Source: Terrihalobacillus insolitus (GTDB taxonomy: Bacteria; Bacillota; Bacilli; Bacillales; Amphibacillaceae). Taken from it: 63,323 nt of DNA. Made by a program: the position numbers and the translations under genes. The notes beneath the pieces were generated by a model. It worked only from the letters and a program-made list of their open reading frames with translations. It did no database searches and was not told where the DNA came from. This document shows, piece after piece, positions 1 through 9,128 of this stretch. Within the stretch, counting starts at the first letter, position 1. Every line of letters begins with the position of its first letter. The stretch covers positions 1-63,323 of the forward strand of contig NZ_JAMQKB010000015.1 of assembly GCF_028416575.1 (NCBI RefSeq), written 5' to 3'.

Positions 1-103
1 TGGCACGATTGAAGTTAACAAGAACATCCGTAATGGCGTTGACATATGTAACGGCTATCTTGTTTTTATAGACTCGATTAGAGAAGTACGTTTTTGTGCC
101 CAT
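1..103 (-). CDS. TnpB-like IS200/IS605-family transposase, N-terminal fragment
   Basis: Only the first 34 codons lie inside the window (MGTKTYFSNRVYKNKIAVTY at the start, then an FNRA motif). An AAAGGAG ribosome site sits 7 bases before this ATG; an in-frame ATG six bases upstream is too close to it. The N-terminus and the hairpin-bearing element end just upstream resemble the RNA-guided nuclease (TnpB/OrfB) genes of IS200/IS605 elements. The family is inferred from a short fragment and could be wrong; the rest of the gene lies left of the window. Confidence 0.45.
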   Translation of the reverse strand, partial: MGTKTYFSNRVYKNKIAVTYVNAITDVLVNFNRA

Positions 104-131
104 CGCCATTCTCCTTTCCCTTCATAATTAA

Positions 132-160
132 ATTTTATCAGAACAAATGTTCTAAGTCAA
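132..160 (-). promoter_or_regulatory. SigA-type promoter with a LexA-like box in its spacer
   Basis: Read on the minus strand: -35 TTGACT (160-155), a 17-base spacer, -10 TAAAAT (137-132), placed to drive the TnpB-like gene. The spacer contains the palindrome AGAACATTTGTTCT (153-140), whose GAAC-N4-GTTC core matches the Bacillus LexA/DinR operator. Sequence is seen directly; SOS control is inferred. Confidence 0.5.
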
Positions 161-164
161 GAAA

Positions 165-250
165 TTTCATCTCCTTCGGTGGGGCGATTCATCCCCCACT
201 TATTATTGGTGTTACCCACCTTCACATAATGGAAGTGGGGGTCTTCTCGC
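165..250. mobile_element. IS200/IS605-type element end with subterminal hairpin
   Basis: A hairpin with 9-base arms CCCCCACTT (193-201) and AAGTGGGGG (233-241) lies between the transposase start and oppA. IS200/IS605 elements lack terminal inverted repeats and end in such imperfect palindromes. The element upstream of tnpA at the right window edge has a similar arrangement (a CTCCC/GGGAG stem followed by GATGAAT). The exact cleavage site cannot be placed. Confidence 0.5.
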
Positions 251-325
251 CCGTAAAAAGATAAAAGGTGCTATATTTCTCAATACGGATATTAAATAAG
301 CATAATTTGACGAATATATAGTGCT

Positions 326-354
326 TTGACTGTAGATTCTACTTTCATTTTATA
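326..354 (+). promoter_or_regulatory. Possible SigA promoter of the opp operon
   Basis: TTGACT (326-331), 17-base spacer, TTTATA (349-354). A second -10-like TATAAT lies at 451-456 without a good -35. Either could drive oppA. Confidence 0.35.
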
Positions 355-521
355 GGTATAAAGTACTAATTTGCGTAATCAGAACGTAATGTTTAAGCGG
401 TTTCATGAAAAATATTTAAAAAAACTAATGCAAACAGTTGAGAAAACTTGTATAATTCGAATTGTGGATGTTACATCTGCGTAAAGATTTAGAAAATTCA
501 ATTAGGGGAGGTCGTTTCTTC

Positions 522-2225
522 ATGAGAAAGAAAAATTGGCTTTTGCTTGTACTAGCCTTAGTACTAAGCGTGTTTCTTGCAGCATGTTCTGGTGGTTCAG
601 AAGAAGGCGAAGGAACAGATGAAGGTAATACTGAAAGTGAAAGCGAAGGTACAACAGAAGAAGGCGGAGAAGAAGCCGCTGAAGTAGAACAAATATTGCG
701 TATCACCGACAGTACGGAAATTCCAACTATGGATCCTCAACTGTCAACGAATACAGTGTCATCACAATGGTTAGGTGCTACAATGGAAGGCCTTTATCGT
801 GTTGGTAAAGATGGAGAGCCTGAACCAGGTATAGCAACAGGTTATGAAGTGAGCGATGATGCACTTACTTGGACATTCAATCTACGTGAAGATGCTGTTT
901 GGTCGAATGGTGATCCTGTTACAGCAAATGATTTTGTTTATTCTTGGAGACGTGCGGTAGATCCTGATGTAGGGTCTGAATATGGTCCATACATGATGGG
1001 TGGCGTAATCAAAAATGCCAACGAAGTAGCATCTGGAGATTTACCAATAGAAGATCTAGGTGTAAAAGCTGATGGAGACTATACGTTTATAGTAGAATTA
1101 GAAAAACCAACTCCATACATGGAATCGTTAGCTACATTTACAACTTTCTATCCAATGAATCAAAGCTTTGTTGAAGAACAAGGCGATCAATTTGGCCTTG
1201 AAGCTGATACACTTGTTTTTAATGGTGCATTTGTAATGTCAGAATGGAACCATGGTGAAGGCTGGGTTCTTAAGAAAAATGAAGATTATTGGGATAGTGA
1301 TACGGTAAAACTTGAAACAATCGATGTTAAAGTTACAAAAGACGTTCCAACAAACGTTAATTTGTACAATAATGACCAAATAGATCGTACTGGTTTAACT
1401 GCGGACTTTGTTGATCAGTATAGAAGTAATGAAGAATTTAAAACAGTGTTAAATCCTGGGGTATTTTATTTGAAGTTCAACCAAACTAGAAATGAAGCTC
1501 TTGCGAACGTTAATATTCGTAAAGCACTTGCAACTGCCTTTGATAAAGAAGGAATTGCTAGTACAATACTGAACAATGGATCTATTGCAGCTGGAGGTCT
1601 AGTAGCGAAAAAGTTCGTTTCTGACCCTGATTCTGGTGAAGATTTCCGCGAAATAAATGGGGATCTTTTACCTTATGACGTAGAAAAAGCGAAAGAATAC
1701 TGGAAAAAAGGTTTAGATGAATTAGGAACAGATAGTGTAACTCTTGAATATTTAACTGGTGATACGGAAACATCTACAAATATCAGTGCTTTTATGAAAA
1801 ACCAGTTGGAAACAAATCTTGAAGGGTTATCACTTGATATAAAGCAAGTTCCATTTAAAGAGCGTCTTCGTTTAGATACAGCAATGGATTATGATATTCA
1901 AGCGGCAGGCTGGGTACCTGATTACGCAGATCCAAATACATGGTTAAATATGTGGGTCACGGATGGTGCGAATAATAAAATGGGATTCTCTAGTGATAAG
2001 TATGATTCTATGTTAGAAAAAGCGAATAATGAGCTTGCCCAAAAACCAAACGAACGTTTCCAAACATTCTTAGATATGGAAAAATTACTTATTCAGGAAG
2101 AAGCTGCAATTGCTCCTATGTATCAAGAAGGTGTAGCACAGCTTTGGAAGCCATATGTGAAAGATGTTTTCAAGAACTTAATTGGTCCTGAATACAGTTA
2201 CAAATTTGCTTATATAGAAAAATAA
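522..2225 (+). CDS. oppA: Oligopeptide ABC transporter substrate-binding lipoprotein
   Basis: This is the extracellular peptide-capturing component of an Opp importer, 567 residues, the usual size for OppA. The ATG at 522 follows AGGGGAGG and gives a lipoprotein signal peptide: MRKKN, a hydrophobic stretch, then the lipobox LAAC, so Cys21 or so would be lipidated and anchored outside the membrane. An acidic Gly/Glu/Thr-rich linker of about 35 residues follows, then the SBP_bac_5 fold (TDSTEIPTMDPQLSTN; ATAFDKEGI). A longer reading frame begins at 462 but has no ribosome site. It heads the opp operon; a hairpin after it probably lowers expression of the permease genes. Confidence 0.93.
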   Translation: MRKKNWLLLVLALVLSVFLAACSGGSEEGEGTDEGNTESESEGTTEEGGEEAAEVEQILRITDSTEIPTMDPQLSTNTVSSQWLGATMEGLYRVGKDGEPEPGIATGYEVSDDALTWTFNLREDAVWSNGDPVTANDFVYSWRRAVDPDVGSEYGPYMMGGVIKNANEVASGDLPIEDLGVKADGDYTFIVELEKPTPYMESLATFTTFYPMNQSFVEEQGDQFGLEADTLVFNGAFVMSEWNHGEGWVLKKNEDYWDSDTVKLETIDVKVTKDVPTNVNLYNNDQIDRTGLTADFVDQYRSNEEFKTVLNPGVFYLKFNQTRNEALANVNIRKALATAFDKEGIASTILNNGSIAAGGLVAKKFVSDPDSGEDFREINGDLLPYDVEKAKEYWKKGLDELGTDSVTLEYLTGDTETSTNISAFMKNQLETNLEGLSLDIKQVPFKERLRLDTAMDYDIQAAGWVPDYADPNTWLNMWVTDGANNKMGFSSDKYDSMLEKANNELAQKPNERFQTFLDMEKLLIQEEAAIAPMYQEGVAQLWKPYVKDVFKNLIGPEYSYKFAYIEK

Positions 2226-2267
2226 TAGTTCCTGTTTTCTAACTATATAGGCTAGCTCGTTAGGATG

Positions 2268-2305
2268 AGAGAGTGTATGTCCACAGAAGTTGGCGTATAC
2301 TCTCT
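2268..2305 (+). terminator. Intra-operon attenuating hairpin after oppA
   Basis: AGAGAGTGTATG (2268-2279) pairs with CGTATACTCTCT (2294-2305), followed by TTCC only. The weak T-tract suggests partial termination, which would give more binding protein than permease. Confidence 0.55.
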
Positions 2306-2369
2306 TTCCTGTTTCATCAAAAAATTATACAATTCAAATTGTTGCGATAAAGGTATAGGAGGTGCTTGA

Positions 2370-3299
2370 ATGGCGCGATATATCATGCAAAGAATTTTTT
2401 ATTTGTTAATTACACTGTTTTTAATTGCGACGATTTCATTCTTCTTAATGAAACTTCTACCAGGAACTCCATTAACTGCTGAAGATAAGTTATCTGAAGA
2501 GCAAAGAGAAATAATTCTTGAAAAATACGGTTTGAATGATCCAGAACCAATACAATACGTAAATTATTTGGGTAGACTTGTCCAAGGGGATCTAGGTATT
2601 TCATTTCAATTTGATAATCGTGGTGTAACTCAAATTTTAATGAACAGGATTGGGCCTTCTGCTCAACTGGGTGTACAAGCATTAGTAATAGGGACAATTC
2701 TAGGCATCTTACTAGGGCTACTTGCTGCTATCAACCATACTGGATTTCTTGATTACGGTTCAACATTTGTAGCAGTTATGGGTAAGTCAATCCCTTCTTT
2801 CGTATTTGCTGGATTATTGCAGTATTTTGTCGGTGTAAAGCTAGGGTGGTTACCAGTAGCTCTATGGGATGGATTTGAATACTCCATACTGCCATCCATA
2901 GCATTAATGATATTCCCGTTGGCTACGGCTGCACGATTCACAAGAACAGAGATGCTTGAAGTTTTAGGGTCTGATTATATCACAACTGCCAGAGCTAAAG
3001 GGGTTAACGAATTAGGTGTCGTGTTTAAACATGGTCTCAGAAATGCCCTGATTCCTTTAGTTACTATAATTGGGCCATTGGCAGTGTCACTTATGACAGG
3101 AACATTAGTTATTGAACAAATTTTTGCTGTGCCTGGATTAGGTGAACAGTTTGTTTCTTCAGTTATGACAAATGACTTTCCAGTTATTATGGGAACAACG
3201 CTACTTTTTGCGTTTTTATTCGTTGTCATTATTTTAATTATTGATCTCCTCTATGGAGTAATTGATCCAAGGATTAGACTAGCAGGAGGTGACAAGTAG
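2370..3299 (+). CDS. oppB: Oligopeptide ABC transporter permease OppB
   Basis: One of the two membrane subunits that form the peptide channel. It has 309 residues, an N-terminal membrane helix (YIMQRIFYLLITLFLIATIS), and the conserved ABC permease EAA loop around TARAKGVNELGVVFKHGLRNALIPL, which contacts the ATPases. The ATG follows AGGAGG. It lies between oppA and oppC, with only 2 bases before oppC. Confidence 0.93.
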   Translation: MARYIMQRIFYLLITLFLIATISFFLMKLLPGTPLTAEDKLSEEQREIILEKYGLNDPEPIQYVNYLGRLVQGDLGISFQFDNRGVTQILMNRIGPSAQLGVQALVIGTILGILLGLLAAINHTGFLDYGSTFVAVMGKSIPSFVFAGLLQYFVGVKLGWLPVALWDGFEYSILPSIALMIFPLATAARFTRTEMLEVLGSDYITTARAKGVNELGVVFKHGLRNALIPLVTIIGPLAVSLMTGTLVIEQIFAVPGLGEQFVSSVMTNDFPVIMGTTLLFAFLFVVIILIIDLLYGVIDPRIRLAGGDK

Positions 3300-3301
3300 T
3301 A

Positions 3302-4447
3302 GTGGATAATAATCGGTTGTCAAAAGATTTATTCGTTCTTAAAGAAAAACAAAATGACGATGTTGATAAAATATCGAGACCTAGCACAACCTTTCTGCAG
3401 GATGCAACTAGAAGCTTATTAAGGAATATTCCAGCAATGGTGTCAATAGTAGCTCTACTTGTCATTATCATCATGAGTTTTATTGGGCCTAAAATGAACG
3501 ACTATGGGTACGATGATCAAGATTTATCCAGGGCGAAAATGCCAGCTCGTATACAGTTGTTTGAAGATATTAGTTGGCTAGGCTTTGCTGGAACGCTCAG
3601 TGGTACCTTTGAAGGAGCCACTGTAGAAGAAGCAACACAAAACGCATTATCGCGCTATGGTGGCAATGAGGAATTTATAGATATAGAGATTAAAAACGAG
3701 GGTAATGGCACAAAAGATTCGGCTAAAGTCGATGCTACTTATCGAATTTATGAAGCAAAGGATATGGAAGAATCGTATTTTTGGTTTGGTACGGATTCAC
3801 TTGGACGGGATCAGTGGACTCGGGCATGGCAAGGGACTAAAATTTCCCTTTACATTGCATTTCTTGCAGCGGCTATAGACCTTGTAATCGGGGTGGCCTA
3901 TGGTGGGATCTCTGCTTATTATGGTGGTCGTGTTGACAACGTCATGCAACGAATTATTGAAATTCTAATTGGAATACCGAACTTGGTAGTTGTGATCTTA
4001 ATGATTATTATTCTTAAACCTGGAATAATATCCATCACCATTGCCTTAACGATAACAGGTTGGATCGGAATGGCGAGGATAGTACGCGGCGAAGTTCTCA
4101 AACTAAAGAATCAAGAATTTGTGCTTGCGTCTAGAACATTGGGCTCACCTGACCGTAAGATTATTATGAGGCATCTTATTCCAAATGTAACAGGATTAAT
4201 TATCATCAACACGATGTTTACGATCCCAAGTGCTATCTTTTTTGAAGCTTTCTTAAGTTTTATTGGGTTAGGTTTAGCTCCTCCTGAGGCCTCACTAGGT
4301 ACGCTAATTGAAAGTGGGTTCAAATCATTGCAGATTTACCCATATATGCTCGTTTTTCCAGCGATATTAATATCGATTATTATGATTGCCTTTAACATAT
4401 TAGCTGACGGACTTAGGGATGCATTTGACCCTAAAATGCATGATTAG
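3302..4447 (+). CDS. oppC: Oligopeptide ABC transporter permease OppC
   Basis: Second membrane subunit of the peptide importer, 381 residues, started by GTG at 3302 just after an AGGAGGTGA site inside the end of oppB. After one N-terminal helix (MVSIVALLVIIIMSFIGP) comes an extracytoplasmic insert of roughly 100 residues, then the DppC/OppC permease core beginning FGTDSLGRDQWTRAWQGTKI, which is a family signature, and the EAA loop VLASRTLGSPDRKIIMRHLI. The insert makes it longer than many OppC proteins (about 300 residues) but is common in Bacillales. Confidence 0.93.
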   Translation: MDNNRLSKDLFVLKEKQNDDVDKISRPSTTFLQDATRSLLRNIPAMVSIVALLVIIIMSFIGPKMNDYGYDDQDLSRAKMPARIQLFEDISWLGFAGTLSGTFEGATVEEATQNALSRYGGNEEFIDIEIKNEGNGTKDSAKVDATYRIYEAKDMEESYFWFGTDSLGRDQWTRAWQGTKISLYIAFLAAAIDLVIGVAYGGISAYYGGRVDNVMQRIIEILIGIPNLVVVILMIIILKPGIISITIALTITGWIGMARIVRGEVLKLKNQEFVLASRTLGSPDRKIIMRHLIPNVTGLIIINTMFTIPSAIFFEAFLSFIGLGLAPPEASLGTLIESGFKSLQIYPYMLVFPAILISIIMIAFNILADGLRDAFDPKMHD

Positions 4448-4463
4448 GAAGGTAGGTGTAAGA

Positions 4464-5522
4464 ATGGAAAACATGTTAGAAGTGAAAAATTTGAAAGTAT
4501 CATTTGACACCCACAATGGTGAGGTTCAAGCTGTTCGAGGTGTGAATTTTAACTTAAAAAAAGGGGAAACCTTAGCAATCGTTGGGGAGTCAGGCTCAGG
4601 AAAATCCGTGACAACGAAAGCTCTCATGAGGTTGCTTCCAAAACCGCATGGTTATATTAAAGAGGGAGAAATTTTGTTTGAAGGAATGGATCTTGTAAAA
4701 CAATCTAATAAACAAATGCAAAAACTCCGTGGGAAAGATATTTCGATGATTTTCCAGGATCCGATGACGTCCTTAAACCCAACGATGAAGGTTGGGAATC
4801 AGATTATGGAAAGCTTAATCAAACACCAAAAAATGAGTAGAGGACAAGCTAAGAAACGGGCAATTGAACTGCTTCACCTTGTTCAAATTCCAAATCCAGA
4901 GTTAAGAGTTAACCAATTCCCACATCAATTTTCTGGCGGAATGCGTCAGCGTGTCGTCATTGCGATTGCGCTAGCATGTAATCCAAAGGTGTTGATCGCA
5001 GATGAGCCTACAACTGCACTAGATGTGACAATTCAGGCGGAAATTTTGGATTTGATGAAAGATATTCAAAAGGAAATGGATACGTCTATTATCTTCATTA
5101 CACATGATTTAGGCGTGGTTGCAAATGTTGCCGATCGTGTTGCAGTTATGTACGCAGGAAAAATAGTGGAAATTGGTTCAGTCGATGATGTGTTTTATAA
5201 TCCTAAACATCCTTACACTTGGGGATTGTTGGGCTCTATGCCTACACTTGATAGTGAAGAAGCAGAGCTTTTCGCAATTCCTGGTACACCTCCTGATTTA
5301 TTAAACCCTCCAGAGGGGGATGCTTTTTCATCGAGAAATCAATTTGCCTTAGAGATTGATTTCAAAGAAGAACCGCCAATGTTCCAAGTGTCAGAAACAC
5401 ATTTCGCTGCAACTTGGTTGCTTCATGAGTATGCCCCTAACATTGAACCACCGGCATCCGTGAAGAAAAGAATGAGGGGAATCGCTTCCACAGCTAGTGG
5501 CCCGAAAGGTGATGAACAGTGA
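4464..5522 (+). CDS. oppD: Oligopeptide ABC transporter ATP-binding protein OppD
   Basis: Cytoplasmic ATPase powering peptide import, 352 residues. Walker A is GESGSGKS, the Q-loop lies near IFQDPMTSLNPTM, the signature is FSGGMRQR, Walker B is VLIADEPTTALD, and the switch histidine is in ITHD. The C-terminal oligopeptide extension (HPYTWGLLGSMP) is present. The start at 4464 is preferred over an upstream in-frame ATG at 4419 because AGGAAGGTAGG precedes it and the upstream one lies inside oppC. It overlaps oppF by four bases (GTGA), showing translational coupling. Confidence 0.93.
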   Translation: MENMLEVKNLKVSFDTHNGEVQAVRGVNFNLKKGETLAIVGESGSGKSVTTKALMRLLPKPHGYIKEGEILFEGMDLVKQSNKQMQKLRGKDISMIFQDPMTSLNPTMKVGNQIMESLIKHQKMSRGQAKKRAIELLHLVQIPNPELRVNQFPHQFSGGMRQRVVIAIALACNPKVLIADEPTTALDVTIQAEILDLMKDIQKEMDTSIIFITHDLGVVANVADRVAVMYAGKIVEIGSVDDVFYNPKHPYTWGLLGSMPTLDSEEAELFAIPGTPPDLLNPPEGDAFSSRNQFALEIDFKEEPPMFQVSETHFAATWLLHEYAPNIEPPASVKKRMRGIASTASGPKGDEQ

Positions 5523-6451
5523 GCCAAGAGAAATTAGTCGAAGTAAAAGGATTAAAACAATATTTTAAAGCAGGAAGAAAGAGTATTGTAAAAGCTGTAG
5601 ACGGATTAAATTTTGACATATACAAAGGAGAAACCTTTGGTCTTGTAGGTGAATCAGGCTGTGGGAAATCTACTACGGGTAGAACGATCATTAAGTTATA
5701 TGATGCTACGGATGGCGAAGTTTTATTTAAAGGTGAAAATGTACAAGGAAAGAAAAGTAAACAAGAACTAAAAAAGTTCAATAGACAAATGCAAATGATC
5801 TTTCAAGACCCATATTCCTCTTTAAACCCCAGGATGACAGTAATGGATATTATTGCTGAAGGGATTGACGTTCACGGGTTAGCAAAAAATGAGAAGGATC
5901 GTAAAAATAAGGTATATGAATTATTAGAAACAGTTGGACTGAATAAGGAACATGCAACCCGATATCCACACGAATTTAGTGGTGGGCAGAGACAGCGTTT
6001 AGGAATTGCACGAGCACTCGCAGTCGATCCTGAATTTATTATCGCAGATGAGCCAATATCAGCACTTGACGTTTCCATTCAAGCTCAAGTCGTGAACTTA
6101 CTGAAAAAATTACAAGCCGAAAAGAAGTTGACGTATCTTTTTATTGCTCATGACCTTTCCATGGTAAAATATATTAGTGATCGAACTGGGGTCATGTATG
6201 CTGGTAAGCTTGTCGAACTTGCTGACAGTGATGAACTATATAAAAATGCCGTTCATCCATACACGAAATCATTGTTGTCAGCTATTCCGTTACCAGATCC
6301 AGATTATGAACGTAACCGTAAAAGAATTTCCTATGACCCAACGAACCATGACTCAAGCGAGGAACCTGAGTTTAGAGAAATTCGCCCTCGTCACTGGGTG
6401 TTGTGTACTTCAAAGGAATTTGAACAATACAAGCAAGATTTGGCTAAATAA
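5519..6451 (+). CDS. oppF: Oligopeptide ABC transporter ATP-binding protein OppF
   Basis: Second ATPase of the importer, 310 residues, GTG start within the oppD stop. Walker A GESGCGKS, QMIFQDPYSSLNPRM, signature FSGGQRQR, Walker B FIIADEPISALD, switch IAHD. The OppF C-terminal tail (HPYTKSLLSAIPLPDPDYER) is followed by a region ending in HWVLCTSKEFEQY; OppF relatives often bear an iron-sulphur-type Cys region here but only one Cys is seen. Last gene of the operon, followed by a clear terminator. Confidence 0.93.
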   Translation: MSQEKLVEVKGLKQYFKAGRKSIVKAVDGLNFDIYKGETFGLVGESGCGKSTTGRTIIKLYDATDGEVLFKGENVQGKKSKQELKKFNRQMQMIFQDPYSSLNPRMTVMDIIAEGIDVHGLAKNEKDRKNKVYELLETVGLNKEHATRYPHEFSGGQRQRLGIARALAVDPEFIIADEPISALDVSIQAQVVNLLKKLQAEKKLTYLFIAHDLSMVKYISDRTGVMYAGKLVELADSDELYKNAVHPYTKSLLSAIPLPDPDYERNRKRISYDPTNHDSSEEPEFREIRPRHWVLCTSKEFEQYKQDLAK

Positions 6452-6494
6452 GCTCGGTCATAAATAATGTTAAAAATAATATACTAATACTATC

Positions 6495-6527
6495 ATTACC
6501 CTTGTCTAAGACATGGGTAATTTTTTT
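6495..6527 (+). terminator. Rho-independent terminator of the opp operon
   Basis: ATTACCC (6495-6501) pairs with GGGTAAT (6515-6521), with an inner TGTC/GACA pairing, followed by a run of T. Confidence 0.9.
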
Positions 6528-6676
6528 ACACGATGACTTTTGAAGAACATTTAGAGTAGAAGTAATGACAAAAACCAACAAAGACCTACAAAAAGTTCTC
6601 CCATTATAAATCGATTTCTTTTATAATAAGGATAGGAATTATTTTGGGTTTGGATAACGAATAAATGGGGAGTTTG

Positions 6677-7903
6677 ATGGTGATGGAGAGAAAACAACTT
6701 GCGATTTTTATGGTTCTAGGTATTCTCCTGCTTGGTTTGATTCTTCCGGTAAGCACTGCCAATGCTGCAAAATCGGAAAAAAATACCTTTCGTAAGCACT
6801 CGGGAAAAATGACAGCACTTGAGTCCTATAAGCTCCCAGAAAAAATCAAGCGATTCTCTTATGACTCAGGGGTATCCTTTGATTACCCTGACGCTGTTCG
6901 AGGGATTTACGTTACGGGACCGTCTGCTGGAGGAAGCAGATTTACAAAACTTCTGGACTTAGTTGAATCAACAGATCTCAATGCAATGGTTATTGATATC
7001 AAGGAGGATTTTGGTAATTTAACGTTTAAACCAGATACAGATTCGCCTTATGCAGAAACTGCACAAAATTTTATTGATAATCCAAGGGAAATGATAAAAA
7101 CGTTAGAAGATAAAGGCATTTATCCAATTGCGAGAGTTGTTGTGTTTAAAGATTCATTCTTAGCAAAAAAACGACCAGATCTATCATTTACGAAAGATGG
7201 AAAAGTATGGACTAATGGAAAAGGGGAGGCATTTGTAAGTCCATTCCAAAAAGAAGTTTGGCAATACAATGTCGAAATAGCTAAAATGGCTGCAGAACTA
7301 GGCTTCCAAGAAATACAATTTGATTATGTTCGTTTCCCTGAAGGCTTTGAACGCCGTGATAAGGAACTTTCTTATGATCTTGGCGATTATGAAAATGAGG
7401 ATTTAAATCCAATTCAAAAAAGGGTTGCAGCGGTTACTGATTTTGTTGCGTATGCAAAAAAAGAGCTTGAGTATTATGATGTAGACGTGGCCGTTGATAT
7501 TTTTGGTTATTCCGCAACCATCAAAGAAGCACCAGGAATTGGTCAAAATTTCAGTAAAATATCTAGTAATGTAGACGTTATTTCTTCGATGATCTACCCT
7601 AGCCATTGGACATCCTATTTTGGGATTGATTTTCCTGACAAAGAACCATATCGCTTAGTAACGGAATATGCAAAAGTCGAAAATCAAGTGTTAGGAAAAC
7701 TACAAAACCCACCGACATCCAGACCATGGATTCAAGATTTTGAAGCACCATGGCTCTATTCAGGTCCTGCAAAAGAGTATGGGAAAAAAGAAGTAGAAGC
7801 ACAAATTAAAGCATTAAACGAAAATGGAATTAACGAATTTTTGTTATGGAATCCAGGTAATAACTACACGCCAAACGTAGATTATACACCATTAGATGAA
7901 TGA
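6677..7903 (+). CDS. Secreted putative glycoside hydrolase (DUF4015/COG1306 family)
   Basis: An exported protein of about 408 residues. A signal peptide runs from MVMERKQLAIF through a hydrophobic core to AxA-like STANAAKS. The rest reads as the TIM-barrel-like DUF4015 putative glycosyl hydrolase: RGIYVTGPSAGG, NAMVIDIKEDFGNLTF, IARVVVFKD, IQFDYVRFPEG and FLLWNPGNNYT, with the acidic residues expected of a glycosidase. Substrate unknown. Three in-frame ATGs (6665, 6677, 6683) are possible; GGGGAG at 6667-6672 excludes the first. Monocistronic, with its own terminator. Confidence 0.8.
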   Translation: MVMERKQLAIFMVLGILLLGLILPVSTANAAKSEKNTFRKHSGKMTALESYKLPEKIKRFSYDSGVSFDYPDAVRGIYVTGPSAGGSRFTKLLDLVESTDLNAMVIDIKEDFGNLTFKPDTDSPYAETAQNFIDNPREMIKTLEDKGIYPIARVVVFKDSFLAKKRPDLSFTKDGKVWTNGKGEAFVSPFQKEVWQYNVEIAKMAAELGFQEIQFDYVRFPEGFERRDKELSYDLGDYENEDLNPIQKRVAAVTDFVAYAKKELEYYDVDVAVDIFGYSATIKEAPGIGQNFSKISSNVDVISSMIYPSHWTSYFGIDFPDKEPYRLVTEYAKVENQVLGKLQNPPTSRPWIQDFEAPWLYSGPAKEYGKKEVEAQIKALNENGINEFLLWNPGNNYTPNVDYTPLDE

Positions 7904-7909
7904 ATTAGA

Positions 7910-7946
7910 AAGCGCGCCTGTTATTATGATAGGTGTGCTTTTTTTT
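7910..7946 (+). terminator. Rho-independent terminator
   Basis: AAGCGCGCCT (7910-7919) pairs with AGGTGTGCTT (7931-7940, with G-U pairs), then six more T. Confidence 0.85.
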
Positions 7947-8136
7947 GGACGATATTTCTGTGTTATTTCGTACTTTTTGAACCCCACTTTTAATTTGCCA
8001 TATATATTTTACTTCAAAAAGTCCTTATTAAGCCAAATAATAAGGAATGAATCCAAATATTTCTGTTAATGATAGAAAAGAGTCATTATAAATGTTCTTG
8101 CTTTGGAAAACGTAAACATACAATCTTTAGCAAAAG

Positions 8137-8165
8137 TTAACATGTGTGTATCTTTTCGTTATAAT
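8137..8165 (+). promoter_or_regulatory. SigA-type promoter of the yjbC-like gene
   Basis: TTAACA (8137-8142), 17-base spacer, TATAAT (8160-8165), 46 bases before the ATG at 8211. Confidence 0.65.
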
Positions 8166-8210
8166 AACAGAGTATGCTTTACGCAATTCGAACAAAAAAG
8201 GAGTAGATCA

Positions 8211-8804
8211 ATGAATTGGTATGAAAAGTTAAACAAATATTTCCCAGTAGAAGAAATGAAATCAAAAAAACATATGGAAATGCTTTTACAAGAAAAAGGA
8301 GACGTCTATTATAAGGATGAGGGTTCTAACCATGTCATGATGTATGCAGAGTTCCCATCGTTTCTATTTATCGATTATGTATATGTTTCTGCAGACGCGC
8401 GTGGACAAGGATTAGGCCACAAACTAATTGAAAAACTTAAATCAAAGGAAAAACCGATCATCCTTGAAGTGGAGCCTGTTGATTATGAAGAAACAGATAC
8501 AGAAAAGCGGCTACGTTTTTACCAGCGTGAAGGCTTTGTACATGCACAATCGATTGGTTATAATCGGCGATCTTTAGCAACGAATGAGGAAACACCACTT
8601 GAAATCTTGTATTGGTCCCCTGAAGAAGAGTCTGAGGAAGAAATTTATAAAAAAATGAAAACGATGTATGAAGATATCCACACATACAAAGATAAGGAAT
8701 TATACGGAAAATCCTACCAACCAGTTGAAGAGGTATTAACTTATGATGATAACCTAAATTCTAACAACATTTTTAATGGACTGAACGAAACAGAAAAGGC
8801 ATAG
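8211..8804 (+). CDS. yjbC: GNAT-family N-acetyltransferase (YjbC-like)
   Basis: A 197-residue cytoplasmic protein with a GNAT acetyltransferase domain in its first two thirds: FLFIDYVYVSADARGQGLGHKLIEKLKSK contains the acetyl-CoA pyrophosphate loop (RGQGLG). The acidic C-terminal third is predicted mostly helical. The start at 8211 follows AAAAGGAG; the upstream in-frame start at 8103 lies before the promoter. In B. subtilis yjbC sits directly upstream of spx and is co-transcribed with it, the same order as here. Acceptor substrate is not known. Confidence 0.82.
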   Translation: MNWYEKLNKYFPVEEMKSKKHMEMLLQEKGDVYYKDEGSNHVMMYAEFPSFLFIDYVYVSADARGQGLGHKLIEKLKSKEKPIILEVEPVDYEETDTEKRLRFYQREGFVHAQSIGYNRRSLATNEETPLEILYWSPEEESEEEIYKKMKTMYEDIHTYKDKELYGKSYQPVEEVLTYDDNLNSNNIFNGLNETEKA

Positions 8805-8813
8805 GATGTTTGG

Positions 8814-8833
8814 CCCCCCAATTTAAAGGGGGG
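8814..8833 (+). terminator. Weak hairpin after yjbC
   Basis: CCCCCC (8814-8819) and GGGGGG (8828-8833) form a short strong stem, but no T-tract follows, so it may be a leaky terminator or mRNA end that lets yjbC transcripts reach spx. Confidence 0.35.
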
Positions 8834-8894
8834 ATTAGCACTTAAGGAAAAACAGTTATTTGTGAAAATATTATCAACTTTTTTAATAAAAAAG

Positions 8895-8919
8895 GTTTAA
8901 TTGATAATGAATAGGGTAT
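8895..8919 (+). promoter_or_regulatory. SigB-type promoter upstream of spx (distal)
   Basis: GTTTAA (8895-8900), 13-base spacer, GGGTAT (8914-8919): a full match to the general-stress SigB consensus. 209 bases before the spx start. Confidence 0.7.
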
Positions 8920-8975
8920 CGTAAGTGTAGTTACATAAATTTAATAAAAAATGCACGATGAAAGGGTTTTCATTG

Positions 8976-8999
8976 GTTTTAATCGTCGTAATAGGGTAT
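8976..8999 (+). promoter_or_regulatory. SigB-type promoter upstream of spx (proximal)
   Basis: GTTTTA (8976-8981), 12-base spacer, GGGTAT (8994-8999). A TTGACA at 9007-9012 could belong to a further SigA promoter but has no convincing -10. Confidence 0.6.
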
Positions 9000-9128
9000 T
9001 CATGGCTTGACAATTATAGTATACTTGTACATAGAAGAGGGTAAATTAAAGTAATTTTAATTTAATAAAATCTTCAATGTTCATGATTTGTTTAAATACC
9101 ACATTTGTATATGAGGAGTGGAGTTCAT

